Shown here: piece by piece, positions 8,913 through 19,198 of the stretch
Position numbering within the stretch: position 1 is the first letter of the stretch
Layout of the letters: each line of letters starts with the position of its first letter
DNA from: Acidocella sp. KAb 2-4
GTDB taxonomy: Bacteria; Pseudomonadota; Alphaproteobacteria; Acetobacterales; Acetobacteraceae
DNA: 64,000 bases
Direction: 5' to 3'
Assembly: GCF_020567705.1 (NCBI RefSeq)
Contig: NZ_JAJDJU010000002.1
Coordinates: 236,037-300,036 of the forward strand
Translations under genes and position numbers: made by a program
Notes under the pieces: model-generated
The model's input: the letters and a program-made list of their open reading frames with translations, nothing else
What the model was told of the DNA's origin: nothing
Database searches by the model: none

Positions 8913-9632
8913 ATGATCCGGCGCAATCTCGTGGTGTTGACGGGGGCGGGCATCTCCGCCGAATCAGGGATCTCCACCTTCCGCGATGCTGGCGGGCTGT
9001 GGGAGAATCACCGGCTGGAGGATGTCGCCACGCCCGAAGGCTTCGAGGCCGACCCGGACCTTGTGCACCGGTTCTACAATGCCCGTCGCGCTCAGCTGCA
9101 CCAAGTGGCGCCCAATGCGGCGCATTTCGCGCTGGCGGCGCTGGAGCGCGCCTGGGCCGGGCGCGGTGATTTCCTGCTGGTCACGCAAAATGTCGACGAT
9201 CTGCACGAGCGCGCGGGCAGCGCGCGGCTGCTGCACATGCATGGTGAATTGCGCCGCCTACGCTGCGCGGCCTGCGGCCATACCCACCGGCACGAGGATG
9301 AGGCGGGAGCGCATCTCGCCTGCCCCGCCTGTGGCGAGGAGGGGGGGATGCGGCCCGATATCGTATGGTTCGGCGAGATCCCCTACCACATGGATGATAT
9401 TGCGGCGGCGCTGGATGTCGCCGATATCTTTTGCGCCATCGGCACGTCGGGCCTCGTTTACCCGGCGGCGGGGTTCGCGGCCGAGGCGCGGCATAACGGG
9501 CGCGGATGCACGCTGATCGAGATCAACCCCAACCCCACCGGGGCGGCGGTGTTCGACCATGTAATCGCCGCCCCGGCGACGCGCGGCGTGGCGGATTTTC
9601 TGCGGTTTCTGGATTTGGAGGAGGACGCATGA
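8913..9632 (+). CDS. cobB: NAD-dependent protein deacylase, sirtuin family (CobB-like)
   Basis: This 239-residue cytoplasmic enzyme removes acetyl or succinyl groups from lysines using NAD. It shows the NAD-binding GAGIS (11-15), FRDAGGLW, TQNVDDLH (91-98) and catalytic His110 (HMHGEL). Zinc ligands are Cys118, Cys121, Cys137 and Cys140. Tyr55 and Arg58 in FYNARR match the Tyr/Arg pair that gives CobB and SIRT5 their desuccinylase activity. The ATG at 8913 follows AAGGAGG with good spacing. Its stop overlaps the next ATG by four bases. The gene is divergent from the acyltransferase. Confidence 0.95.
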   Translation: MIRRNLVVLTGAGISAESGISTFRDAGGLWENHRLEDVATPEGFEADPDLVHRFYNARRAQLHQVAPNAAHFALAALERAWAGRGDFLLVTQNVDDLHERAGSARLLHMHGELRRLRCAACGHTHRHEDEAGAHLACPACGEEGGMRPDIVWFGEIPYHMDDIAAALDVADIFCAIGTSGLVYPAAGFAAEARHNGRGCTLIEINPNPTGAAVFDHVIAAPATRGVADFLRFLDLEEDA

Positions 9633-9910
9633 AACGGGCCTTGTTGATATTGGCGGTGCTGCTGGCCCCGATGGCAGCGGCGGCGCAGCCGCAGCCGGTT
9701 TGCCGCGCCGACAGGCTGATCCAGGCCAATGGCCGGTATCTGCAAACCCAGACCGGGCATTGGTACAAGCTCTATCCGGGACAGGGCTGGCGGACCGCGC
9801 TATGGCTGCCGCAGGACAGGCTGAATATCTGCTGGATCGGCGCGAATGCCTACCGGATCACCGATCTGTCCATGCGGAACCAGTCAGTCCAGGCGCTGGA
9901 CCTGAACTGA
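9629..9910 (+). CDS. Small exported protein of unknown function
   Basis: This 93-residue protein has a clear signal peptide (MKRALLILAVLLAPMAAAAQ, likely cleaved after AAA) and a mature part of about 74 residues. The mature part contains two cysteines (PVCRADR and NICWIG) that could form a disulfide. The rest is rich in Trp/Tyr (HWYKLYPGQGWRTALWLPQD). I do not recognise the family. A strong GGAGGAGG precedes the ATG, and ATGA overlaps the sirtuin stop, so the two are translated together. A periplasmic location is inferred from the signal peptide. Confidence 0.8.
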   Translation: MKRALLILAVLLAPMAAAAQPQPVCRADRLIQANGRYLQTQTGHWYKLYPGQGWRTALWLPQDRLNICWIGANAYRITDLSMRNQSVQALDLN

Positions 9911-9926
9911 CTGGGCGCGGCGTGGC

Positions 9927-10340
9927 TTAGACGGCGCTTTCGATCAGCGGCATGGCCATGCGCGACTTGGCGAGCACCATGCCGATATTGGCGGTGTTGC
10001 GGCAGACGAACACGCCCACGTAATCCTGGTACTTCTTGCCTCGCATGAAGACATGGATCGCGTTGTCGGAGTTGACGATATATTCCTGGAAGTAGTGGCG
10101 CGCGGTGTCGACGCCGCGGGCGCGCTTCCACAATGTCTCGACGGTGGCGACATTTGGCCCCTGGAACAAATCGGCCGTGGCGGCGGCAACCAGATCGATC
10201 ACCTCGCGCGGATGCGAGTCCACGGTCTTGATGCTGAGCAGAAAGCCCGAGCCGACATCGACATAGCCGGCGGCCATGCATTCAGGGATCGTCGCGATGG
10301 CCTTGGCGACGGCGGCATCGAGATCGGAAGTGGTATTCAT
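9927..10340 (-). CDS. Roadblock/LC7-like protein of unknown function
   Basis: This protein of 137 residues starts at ATG 10340 (MNTTSDLDAAVAKAIATIPE). GGAG lies ten bases upstream, and a TTG start at 10367 is less likely. The pattern resembles the roadblock/MglB fold: an N-terminal helix, AAGYVDVGSGFLLSIKT, a central helix, then NAIHVFMRGKKYQDYVGVFV and RNTANIGMVLAKSRMAM. The last segment matches the typical roadblock ending (anLGlvr). Such proteins usually serve small GTPases or other NTPases as regulators. It lies 100 bases downstream of the ABC-ATPase/phosphatase fusion on the same strand and may work with it. The fold assignment is by eye only. Confidence 0.7.
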   Translation of the reverse strand: MNTTSDLDAAVAKAIATIPECMAAGYVDVGSGFLLSIKTVDSHPREVIDLVAAATADLFQGPNVATVETLWKRARGVDTARHYFQEYIVNSDNAIHVFMRGKKYQDYVGVFVCRNTANIGMVLAKSRMAMPLIESAV

Positions 10341-10439
10341 GTAGGGTGTACTCCGTGGAAAAGCCAAAATGAAAGATCGGGTGGCGGTGGCCGCTCCCGG
10401 TCCCTCGGCGGATTGTCCCCAGGTATCGTTTGTTTTTGA

Positions 10440-12467
10440 TTATGTCGGGTTGGGCGCGTCGGCGGCGCGGTCGCGCAGCAAAGCCTGTTCCTGCTGCACC
10501 TCATACTCCATGAGGAAATCCTCCTGGTCGTCGGATTGCACGAACTGGCGGTTGAAGCGGCGGATCTGGTTCAGCGCCATCTGCGCCGAGAGGCCTTTCT
10601 CCTTGACCAGATAAGCCGCCAGGATGGTGCCGGTGCGGCCGAGCCCGGCCAGGCAATGCACGGCCAGAACCTTACCGGCGTCGAGCAGCTCGCGCATGTG
10701 CGTCACCAGCAAATCCATCTCCGCCGGGGTCGGGGCTTTGCGGTCGGCGATCGGCAGGTGCACGTTGTTGAGCCCGTGCCGGGTCAGGGCGTCCTGCGGG
10801 AAGTCCTTCTCGGTCAGGGTGATCAGCGTGGTCACGCCGACATTCTTGAGCAGGTCGAGATCGTAATCGACATCGGCCGAGACGCCGGGCATCGGGGTCG
10901 CGGCCAAGCGGCCCTCCTCGATCCAGACAAAGCCGCGCGGGCCGGAGGAGGCGCCGGGGTAGCGCGTCACCGCCACCCGCTCGGGCTCCTGATAGGCCGG
11001 GGCGGGGGCTTTGAGCGGGGCGGAGACCGGCTCCGGCGCGGGCGCGCTGGCGGCCTCGGCGTCATCCTCGGGCGCCAGGGCGGCGCGGATCTCGGATTTG
11101 ATCGCCGCCATCGCCTCGGCTGAGAGGGGCGGCGGCGGCTCGACATGCTCGGCCAGGGTCTCGGCCGGGGCGCCGGGCGCGGGCAGGGCGACGCTGCCCG
11201 TGGCCACGAATTGCGCCACCACTTGGTTGGCGTTGCCGGTGAAGAACGCCTCGGTCGGCGCCTGTGCTTGCACCCGCCCGCCCGCCAGCAGGATGATGTT
11301 GCCGGCGATCCGCCGCGCCTGTTTCTGGTTGTGCAGCACCACCAGCAGCGCGCCATGCGCGCCCAGCGTCTGCAACAGATCGAGCACGGTTTCGGCGCCC
11401 GCGTCGTCCAGCCCCGCGGTCGGCTCGTCGATCATCAGCAGCGCCGATTCCGCCGCCGCCTCGCGCAGGATGGTGACGACACGCTGCGTCAGCGTATCCA
11501 GCTCCATGAATGGCAGGTCGAGCTTGTCGATCAGCCACGCCGTCCCGGCTTGGCGCAGCCATTGGCAGGCCCAGTCGCGCTGTTCGGCGTCGGAAACGCC
11601 CTCCATGCGGTCTCGGACATGGAACAGCAGGCTGTCCAGCGCCGAGCGCTGGGTGAGCTGGATGCGCTGCGCCACCAAGAGCGGATGATGCGCCGCGCTC
11701 ACCGGCTCGCCCTTGAAGCGGGCCTCGCCCCAGCTCTTGAACAGGGCGTTTTGCGTGTAGATCGCGGCCAGGGCGCGCAGCAGCGTGGATTTGCCGGTGC
11801 CAACCGGGCCCATCAACACGGTGATGCCCTGGGCCGGGATCTCTAGCGAGACATTGTCGAGGATCACCTTGTCGCCGAAGCCGACGCCGAACCCGGCGCA
11901 GGAGACGATCGGCGCCGCGGCCTGGGGCGCAGGGGGCGGCTCGGGCGCTGCCGTTATGATGGGTTCGGGCGCTGGCGCCGGGGGTTCGGGCTCAGCCGCT
12001 GCCGCGGCGGGCGGGGGTGCCGGTTCTGGCAAGGTGTCGGACGCGGGGACAATCTCAACCGGTGCCGGCTCGGGTTCCGGCGCCGGCGGGGCGGGGTGCA
12101 GCGTGAGCGGTTCAGCCTCGCCCTCCTCCGGCGTGAGCGGCTCCGGGGCGAGGTTCAGATAGTTGAGGATTCCACTCTCCGCCGCGGGGGCGGGCGGCAG
12201 ATAAACGGGATCAGCGTGCCGCGCCCGGCCAAAGCTCGGCTCACTCGCCGGCTCCAGATTCAGCGCGGCGGGCTCCGCGGCGTCAGGGGCGGGGGAGACG
12301 AAATGCAGTTCCTCGCCGCTGGTGCGCTGCGAGAAAATTGAGGTGTCGATCGGCCTCTCGTCGCGCCGGCGCTGGCGCGCCCGGCGGGCGAGATCCGCCA
12401 GCAGCAGCAGGAGCGCAAGACCAATGACCCCAAGGCCGACATAGAGAAGCTGTATTTCGCCTTTCAA
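10440..12467 (-). CDS. Membrane-anchored ABC-type ATPase fused to a dual-specificity protein phosphatase
   Basis: This 675-residue protein has an unusual domain order. Residues 6-27 form one membrane span. Residues about 60-185 are a Pro/Ala/Glu-rich linker. Residues about 186-425 form an ABC-type ATPase with Walker A GPVGTGKST (220-228), Walker B LLMIDEPTAGLDD (343-355) and switch His379. The ABC signature is degenerate: LDTLTQ stands where LSGGQ is expected. After a second linker (about 430-505), residues 510-660 form a tyrosine/dual-specificity phosphatase with general acid Asp575 (LPIADRK) and the P-loop HCLAGLGRTG (Cys605, Arg611). The ATPase resembles phosphate/polar-solute ABC subunits but has no permease. 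A signalling role at the inner membrane is inferred. Confidence 0.85.
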   Translation of the reverse strand: MKGEIQLLYVGLGVIGLALLLLLADLARRARQRRRDERPIDTSIFSQRTSGEELHFVSPAPDAAEPAALNLEPASEPSFGRARHADPVYLPPAPAAESGILNYLNLAPEPLTPEEGEAEPLTLHPAPPAPEPEPAPVEIVPASDTLPEPAPPPAAAAAEPEPPAPAPEPIITAAPEPPPAPQAAAPIVSCAGFGVGFGDKVILDNVSLEIPAQGITVLMGPVGTGKSTLLRALAAIYTQNALFKSWGEARFKGEPVSAAHHPLLVAQRIQLTQRSALDSLLFHVRDRMEGVSDAEQRDWACQWLRQAGTAWLIDKLDLPFMELDTLTQRVVTILREAAAESALLMIDEPTAGLDDAGAETVLDLLQTLGAHGALLVVLHNQKQARRIAGNIILLAGGRVQAQAPTEAFFTGNANQVVAQFVATGSVALPAPGAPAETLAEHVEPPPPLSAEAMAAIKSEIRAALAPEDDAEAASAPAPEPVSAPLKAPAPAYQEPERVAVTRYPGASSGPRGFVWIEEGRLAATPMPGVSADVDYDLDLLKNVGVTTLITLTEKDFPQDALTRHGLNNVHLPIADRKAPTPAEMDLLVTHMRELLDAGKVLAVHCLAGLGRTGTILAAYLVKEKGLSAQMALNQIRRFNRQFVQSDDQEDFLMEYEVQQEQALLRDRAADAPNPT

Positions 12468-12819
12468 AACCCGACATCCCTGTGTTGCCGGGCCGTTCTG
12501 GCAGGCTGGCTTGGTCTCTCAACAGATACCCCGCCAGGCCCGCCATATGCCCGAAATTGGAGGGTTTGCGCGCCTGCCTTGGAATAGACCTCTGGCGGCT
12601 CGCCCGTTATGCGGGACGCTAACCGGTCTGCATCTTTTTGAGAAGATGAATTGCGGCGGAATAAACATTAAGTTACTGGAAAGTAATAAATTTCCGCGCC
12701 GGAATGTACAGAAATGCACACTGAGCGTAGTGTTTGTCTAATTATTGGAGCGGAGTTTGCCGGGCAATAAAAGTGAGTCGCGAGTCACAGTGCCAAGCAT
12801 CCAGGAACAGTGTCGGAGG
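12468..12819. other. Intergenic region without a convincing gene
   Basis: This 352-base gap separates the ATPase/phosphatase fusion from tRNA-Ser. An AT-rich patch at about 12650-12745 holds two short inverted repeats: TTACT-GGAA-AGTAA (12673-12686) and ACACT-GAGCGT-AGTGT (12718-12733). The second may help end the tRNA transcript, but it has no long T run. The promoter of the fusion gene probably lies here. A 76-codon open frame at 12511-12741 has no start signal or coding character. Confidence 0.4.
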
Positions 12820-12910
12820 TGGCGGAGAGACAGGGATTCGAACCCTGGGTACGCTATTAACGTACACACGCTTTCCAAGCGTGCGCCTTAAGCCGCTCGG
12901 CCATCTCTCC
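12820..12910 (-). tRNA. tRNA-Ser (anticodon GGA)
   Basis: The minus strand folds as a class II tRNA. The acceptor GGAGAGA pairs with TCTCTCC. The D-arm contains GCCGAGCGGCTTAAGGC. The anticodon stem CACGC/GCGTG encloses TTGGAAA, giving anticodon GGA. A long variable arm GTACGTTAATAGCGTAC follows, then the T-arm CAGGGTTCGAATCCCTG. Discriminator G is followed by an encoded CCA (12822-12820). It decodes UCC and UCU serine codons. Confidence 0.97.
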
Positions 12911-12972
12911 ATCCGGCGTGGGGGCAGTCTCTAGCGAAAGACGGCGCCGCTGCCAAGCCCTACTTGCCGGTC

Positions 12973-14778
<1,806 letters not shown>

Positions 14779-14851
14779 GCGGGAGCTTTACGCGATAATG
14801 GGGGTGGCTGTCATGGGCCGTGTGCGGCGAAACCCAGGGCCAGAATCAGAT

Positions 14852-14879
14852 GTGGGGGCTTTTGCTGAAAAGCCCCCAC
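14852..14879. terminator. Hairpin between asd and lepA
   Basis: GTGGGGGCTTTT and AAAAGCCCCCAC are perfect 12-base complements around GCTG. The hairpin is 34 bases past the asd stop, in the gap before lepA, so it probably ends asd transcripts. The usual T tail is absent; the U-rich part lies inside the stem. Confidence 0.6.
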
Positions 14880-14913
14880 GCCCGCGATAACATCTGCCGG
14901 TTTTTCCGCCGGC

Positions 14914-15936
14914 TTACTTCTTCAGCAGGCCCTGCTTAACCAGCGCCTCGGCGATCTGCACCGCGTTCAGCGCCGCGCCCTTGCGCAGATTGTCCGACAC
15001 GCACCAGAAGGCGAGGCCGTGTTCCACGGTCGGGTCCTTGCGGAGGCGCGAGACGAACACCGCGTCCTCGCCCTTGCACTCGGCCGGGGTGGCGTAGCCG
15101 CCCGGCACGCGCTGGTCCTCGACCACCACGCCCGGCGCCTTCTCCAGCAGTTTGCGGGCCTCGGCCACGTTCACCGGCTTCTCAAACTCCACATACACCG
15201 CCTCGGAATGGCCGATGAACACCGGCACGCGCACGCAGGTGGCGATGACCGGTACGTTCGGGTCGAGGATCTTCTTGGTCTCGACGGTCATCTTCCACTC
15301 TTCCTTGGTGGCGCCGTCATCCATGAACACGTCGATCTGCGGGATGCAGTTGAAGGCGATGTCCTTCTGGAACACTTCGGCCTTACCCTTCTCGTTCACG
15401 AACTGCACCTTGGTGTTGTTGTACAGCTCGTCCATGCCCTCCTTGCCGGCGCCGGAGACGGACTGATAGGTGCTCACCACCACGCGCTTGATCTTGTAGG
15501 CCTCGTGCAGCGGCTTCAGCGCAACCACCATCTGGATGGTCGAGCAATTCGGGTTGGCGATGATGTTCTTCTTGGCGAACTTGGCCAAGTCGTGCGGGTT
15601 CACCTCGGGCACCACCAGCGGCACATCCGGGTCCATGCGGAACTGGGAGGTGTTGTCGATGACCACGCAGCCTTGCGCGCCCGCGCGCGGAGCATGCACC
15701 GCCGAAACCGAGGCGCCGGGCGAGAACAGGCCGATATCCCAGCCGGTGAAGTCGAAGGTCTCCAGGTTCTGCACCTTCAGCACCTTGTCCTCGCCGAAGG
15801 AGACTTCCTGCCCGGCCGAGCGGCCGGAGGCGAGGGCGGCGACTTCCGACACCGGGAAGTTGCGCTGGGCGAGGGTTTTGAGGATTTCGCGCCCAACCGC
15901 ACCGGTGGCACCGACAACCGCAACCCTGTAGGACAT
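14914..15936 (-). CDS. asd: Aspartate-semialdehyde dehydrogenase
   Basis: This 340-residue enzyme reduces beta-aspartyl phosphate to aspartate semialdehyde with NADPH, the branch point to lysine, diaminopimelate, threonine and methionine. The NADP-binding GATGAVG is at residues 9-15, the catalytic cysteine is Cys131 in NPNCSTIQ, and TYQSVSGAG, GHSEAVYVEFEKPV and RLRKDPTVEHGLAFWCVSDNLRKGAALNAVQIAE mark the C-terminal half. I chose the ATG at 15936 (MSYRVAVVG), preceded by GGAG. Longer readings invade the divergent MFS promoter. It stands alone, as is common for asd. Confidence 0.97.
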   Translation of the reverse strand: MSYRVAVVGATGAVGREILKTLAQRNFPVSEVAALASGRSAGQEVSFGEDKVLKVQNLETFDFTGWDIGLFSPGASVSAVHAPRAGAQGCVVIDNTSQFRMDPDVPLVVPEVNPHDLAKFAKKNIIANPNCSTIQMVVALKPLHEAYKIKRVVVSTYQSVSGAGKEGMDELYNNTKVQFVNEKGKAEVFQKDIAFNCIPQIDVFMDDGATKEEWKMTVETKKILDPNVPVIATCVRVPVFIGHSEAVYVEFEKPVNVAEARKLLEKAPGVVVEDQRVPGGYATPAECKGEDAVFVSRLRKDPTVEHGLAFWCVSDNLRKGAALNAVQIAEALVKQGLLKK

Positions 15937-16052
15937 GACCAAAACTCCAAACTGAAGAAAATTGCAGGGTGCAGTAGGGCCAAAGCCGCGCGCATGCAAG
16001 CGCCAACAGGGTATGGCACTGGTGCGCCCCGGCGCGGATGCTACAAACGGGC

Positions 16053-17288
16053 ATGGACTCAGGCAACATCCCTGCCGCATCGGCCGGCACCCGCGCGCTG
16101 TTCGGCCATCGCCCGTTCCTGCTGTTGTTCCTCGCGCGCGGCTGCTCCAGCTTCGCCTATCAGATCGGCGCGGTCGCCATTGGCTGGCAGGTTTACGCCT
16201 TCACCCATAGCGTGCTGGCGCTGGGCCTGATCGGGCTGGTGCAATTCATTCCTTCGGCGGGGCTGACCTTTTTCGCCGGCCACGCCGCCGACCGGTTCGA
16301 TCGCCGCCGTGTCGCCCAGCTCTGCCAGGGCGCCGAAGGCTTGGTGGCGCTCATCCTGGCCTGGGGCAGCTTGGCGGGCTGGCTCACCGTGGCCGAGATC
16401 TTCGCCGCCGTGGTGGTGCTGGGGGCGGCGCGGTCTTTCGAGAGCCCGGCGGTGAGCGCGCTGCTGCCCGCGGTGGTGCCCGAGGGGATGCTGCAAAAGG
16501 GCACGGCGCTGTCTTCGGGGGTCTTCCAGGCGGCCACCATCCTCGGCCCGGCGCTGGGCGGCTTTATCTATGCGCTCTCCCCCGCCGCGCCCTATGCGGT
16601 GATGGCGCTGGCCTGGCTCGCCGCCTCGCTGCTGGCGGCGGGGCTGGCCGTGGACCGCAAGGTGGCGCCCAAGGAGCCGCCGACGCTGAAGGCGCTGTTC
16701 GCCGGGGTCGGCTTCGTGCGGCGCGATCCGGTGATTCTGGGCATCATCTCGCTCGACCTGTTCGCCGTCCTCCTGGGCGGGGCGACGGCGCTGCTGCCGG
16801 TTTACGCGCGCGACATCCTGCACACCGGACCTTGGGGGCTGGGTATTCTGCGCGGCGCTCCGGCGGTGGGGGCGCTGCTGGTCAGCGCCTGGATGACGCA
16901 TCGCCCGCTCTCGCGCCGGGTCGGCATGCGCATGTTCCAGGCCGTGATCCTGTATGGGCTGGGTACTGTGGTGTTCGGCCTGTCGCGCAGCCTGCCGCTC
17001 ACCCTGGCGGCGCTGTTCCTGATGGGCGCGGCGGATATGGTCAGCGTCGTCATCCGCCTCTCGCTGGTGCAGCTGCGCACGCCCGACGAGATGCGCGGGC
17101 GCGTCGGCGCCGTGAATTACCTGTTCATCAACGCCTCCAACCTGCTGGGCGAGTTTGAGAGCGGGGCCACCGCGGCGCTGCTCGGCACGGTGCCGGCGGT
17201 GGTGCTGGGCGGGGCCGGCACGGTGGCGGTGGCGCTGCTCTGGCTACAGTATTTTCCCGCGTTGCGGAATGTTGAACGTCTGGAATGA
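16053..17288 (+). CDS. MFS transporter (EntS/MFS_3-like exporter)
   Basis: This 411-residue inner-membrane exporter has twelve predicted spans. LFGHRPFLLLFLARGCSSFAYQIGAVAIGWQVYAFT opens the first half, and FFAGHAADRFDRRRVAQLC is the conserved loop 2-3 motif. The second half begins near VGFVRRDPVILGIISLDLFAVLLGGATALLPVYA. The family contains enterobactin exporters and many unassigned efflux proteins, so the substrate is unknown. ATG 16053 (MDSGNIPAAS) and an alternative start 15 bases upstream are both possible. It is divergent from asd with a gap of about 116 bases. Confidence 0.85.
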   Translation: MDSGNIPAASAGTRALFGHRPFLLLFLARGCSSFAYQIGAVAIGWQVYAFTHSVLALGLIGLVQFIPSAGLTFFAGHAADRFDRRRVAQLCQGAEGLVALILAWGSLAGWLTVAEIFAAVVVLGAARSFESPAVSALLPAVVPEGMLQKGTALSSGVFQAATILGPALGGFIYALSPAAPYAVMALAWLAASLLAAGLAVDRKVAPKEPPTLKALFAGVGFVRRDPVILGIISLDLFAVLLGGATALLPVYARDILHTGPWGLGILRGAPAVGALLVSAWMTHRPLSRRVGMRMFQAVILYGLGTVVFGLSRSLPLTLAALFLMGAADMVSVVIRLSLVQLRTPDEMRGRVGAVNYLFINASNLLGEFESGATAALLGTVPAVVLGGAGTVAVALLWLQYFPALRNVERLE

Positions 17289-17336
17289 TGCTGCGTCCCG
17301 CCCCGGCATGTGCTAAGCCGGTCAGGCGAGGGGCTC

Positions 17337-17657
17337 ATGCAAAATCTGATCAACGATTTCGGTTCGGGGATCTTTTACATCGTCCAGGTGGTGATGTCGG
17401 GGATCGGCGTCATCGATAACGGCTTCACCACCCTGATGCAGGCCGCCGGGGTGCAGAGTTCCTCCCTGCAACTCATCTTCCTGCTGCTGTTGATGGTGGT
17501 CGCGATGGTTCTGGCCATACGGCTGCTGGGTGGCGCGTCCGGCTGGGTGCTGCTGCTGCTCTGCATCCTGCTGCTGCTGCACCGCGTTTTGCCTGGTGCG
17601 GGCGGGCCGAGCGGCTTTCCCGTCGCTTCGCCGATCGAGAATGCCCTGCACCAATAG
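17337..17657 (+). CDS. Small membrane protein of unknown function
   Basis: This 106-residue protein starts at ATG 17337 (MQNLINDFGSGIFYIVQVV) after GAGGGG. Two or three hydrophobic segments are visible (about 8-28, 40-62 and 66-84; SLQLIFLLLLMVVAMVLAI and GWVLLLLCILLLLHRVL). I do not recognise a family. It lies 48 bases after the MFS gene on the same strand and may share its transcript. Confidence 0.6.
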   Translation: MQNLINDFGSGIFYIVQVVMSGIGVIDNGFTTLMQAAGVQSSSLQLIFLLLLMVVAMVLAIRLLGGASGWVLLLLCILLLLHRVLPGAGGPSGFPVASPIENALHQ

Positions 17658-17792
17658 CCGCAAGGCCGGGATTTGCTTGACGATCGGTTCATAAATCGGC
17701 AGGTGCTTGGTTACATCACGTAACGGTGCCGGTGGTTCGCCGGCGCTTGCGTGGGGCAACTTTATTTGGCCAGGCGCCTGACGGAGCGAAGC

Positions 17793-19142
17793 ATGACCGC
17801 TGAGGTAACCCCCGAGCTTTATGGCATCATCGAGGAAAAGGGCATTGACGAGGTCTCCCTGAAGGAGCGCCGCGGCAGTCCGAAGGCGGTCTTCGGCCTG
17901 TGGATGGCGGCGAATATCGAATTCGCGACGCTGACCACCGGCGCCCTGGCCACGGGCTGGCTGGGCCTGTCCTTCGCCTCGGCGCTGCTGGCCATCCTCA
18001 TCGCCAACGTGCTGGGCGGGCTGGTGCTGGCCTTTTTCAGCACCTTCGGGGTGGATTACGGCCGCCCGCAGATGATCCAGGGCGCCAACTGGTTCGGCCC
18101 GATCGGCAATAAGCTGCCCTCGCTGCTCAATTTCTTCGGCGGCTTCTCCTGGTTCGCGGTCAACACCATCGCCGGGGCCTATGCGCTGCAATATTTCTTC
18201 GGCGGCAGCCTGATCCTCGGCGTGGTCATCCTCTCGCTGGTGCAGGTGACCATCGCCTTCTTCGGGCACGACCTGATCCAGACCGCCGAGAAATACCTCG
18301 TTTACGTGCTCACCTTGGCCTTCCTGGCGCTCACCGTGGTGGCGGTGCAGCATCTGGGCCTGTCGGTGCCCGCGAATGTGAAGGCCGAGGCCGCGGTGGG
18401 CGGGTTCTCCGGCGCCTTCATCCTCACCGTGTCGATCATGGTGGGCTACATGGTCGGCTGGATCCCCTATTCCTCCGACTATACCCGCTATCTGCGCATC
18501 GACACCGGCGCCGCCCAGGTGAAGAAGACGGTGTTCTCCTACGCCTTCCTCGGCGCGGTGATCTCCACCGTGTGGATCGAGGCGCTGGGCGCGCTGCTCG
18601 GCGCGGCGGTCTCGTTCACCAAGCCGTCCGACCTGTTCACATCCTGGATGCCGGAATGGTTCAAGGTGCCGTTCCTCATCGCCGTGGTGCTCGGCACCAT
18701 CAGCGCCAACATCCTCAACATCTATTCCGCCACGCTCTCGGCCCTGGCGGTGGGGGTGAAGCTCAAGCAGCATATCGCGGCGCTGATCACCGGCGGCATC
18801 GGCACCGTGATCGCCGTGCTGGCGGCGGCCAATTTCATCACCAATTACGAGAACTTCCTGCTGGTGCTCGGCTATTGGACGATGCCGTGGATCGCCATCA
18901 CCCTGCTCTGCCACCTCACCAACCGCGTCTCGCGCCTGCCGGTGAGCGCCGCCTTCGTGGCCTGGGTGGCCGCGATCGCCGTTTCCTGGCCGTTTTATAA
19001 CCAGGCGCTGTATGTCGGCCCGGTGGCGGCGAAATTCCCGCAGATCGGCGATGCCACCTTCATCGTCTCCTTCGTCGCGGCGGCGGTGTTTTATTACCTG
19101 TTGAGCGCCCCGGCGGCTGTGCGGCAAGCCCCGGCGGAATAA
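17793..19142 (+). CDS. Purine-cytosine permease family protein (NCS1, CodB-like)
   Basis: This 449-residue inner-membrane symporter probably takes up a nucleobase or related heterocycle with protons or sodium. It begins MTAEVTPELYGIIEEKGIDEVSLKERRGSP, then FGLWMAANIEFATLTTGALATGWLGL (the NCS1 span 1 signature). YGRPQMIQGANWFGPIGNKLPSLLNFFGGFSWFAVNTI and the VGWIPYSSDYTRYLR segment follow. About twelve spans fit. I chose the ATG at 17793 behind GGAG. The 135-base leader holds two short hairpins (GTTAC-ATCAC-GTAAC; GCCGG-TGGTTC-GCCGGC). No catabolic genes accompany it, so the substrate is open. A strong terminator follows. Confidence 0.9.
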   Translation: MTAEVTPELYGIIEEKGIDEVSLKERRGSPKAVFGLWMAANIEFATLTTGALATGWLGLSFASALLAILIANVLGGLVLAFFSTFGVDYGRPQMIQGANWFGPIGNKLPSLLNFFGGFSWFAVNTIAGAYALQYFFGGSLILGVVILSLVQVTIAFFGHDLIQTAEKYLVYVLTLAFLALTVVAVQHLGLSVPANVKAEAAVGGFSGAFILTVSIMVGYMVGWIPYSSDYTRYLRIDTGAAQVKKTVFSYAFLGAVISTVWIEALGALLGAAVSFTKPSDLFTSWMPEWFKVPFLIAVVLGTISANILNIYSATLSALAVGVKLKQHIAALITGGIGTVIAVLAAANFITNYENFLLVLGYWTMPWIAITLLCHLTNRVSRLPVSAAFVAWVAAIAVSWPFYNQALYVGPVAAKFPQIGDATFIVSFVAAAVFYYLLSAPAAVRQAPAE

Positions 19143-19168
19143 ACCCGGCGCCATCCGCGCCACAAGCG

Positions 19169-19198
19169 CCGGCCAGGGCGCCTCCTGGCCGGTTTTTT
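19169..19198 (+). terminator. Rho-independent terminator after the NCS1 permease
   Basis: CCGGCCAGG and CCTGGCCGG form a perfect nine-base stem around GCGCCT, followed by six T. It lies 27 bases after the permease stop and reaches into the last codons of the convergent MFS gene. Confidence 0.9.

Noticed and set aside
12511..12741. 76-codon frame in the intergenic region before tRNA-Ser
   Set aside because: There is no ribosome binding site, composition changes midway, and the translation looks random.
17658..17792. Leader of the NCS1 permease as a known purine riboswitch
   Set aside because: Two short hairpins are present, but none of the conserved purine, preQ1 or TPP aptamer segments can be found.
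17322..19163. Open frame of 613 codons opposite the small membrane protein and NCS1 permease
   Set aside because: It has no domain and spans two unrelated genes on the other strand.
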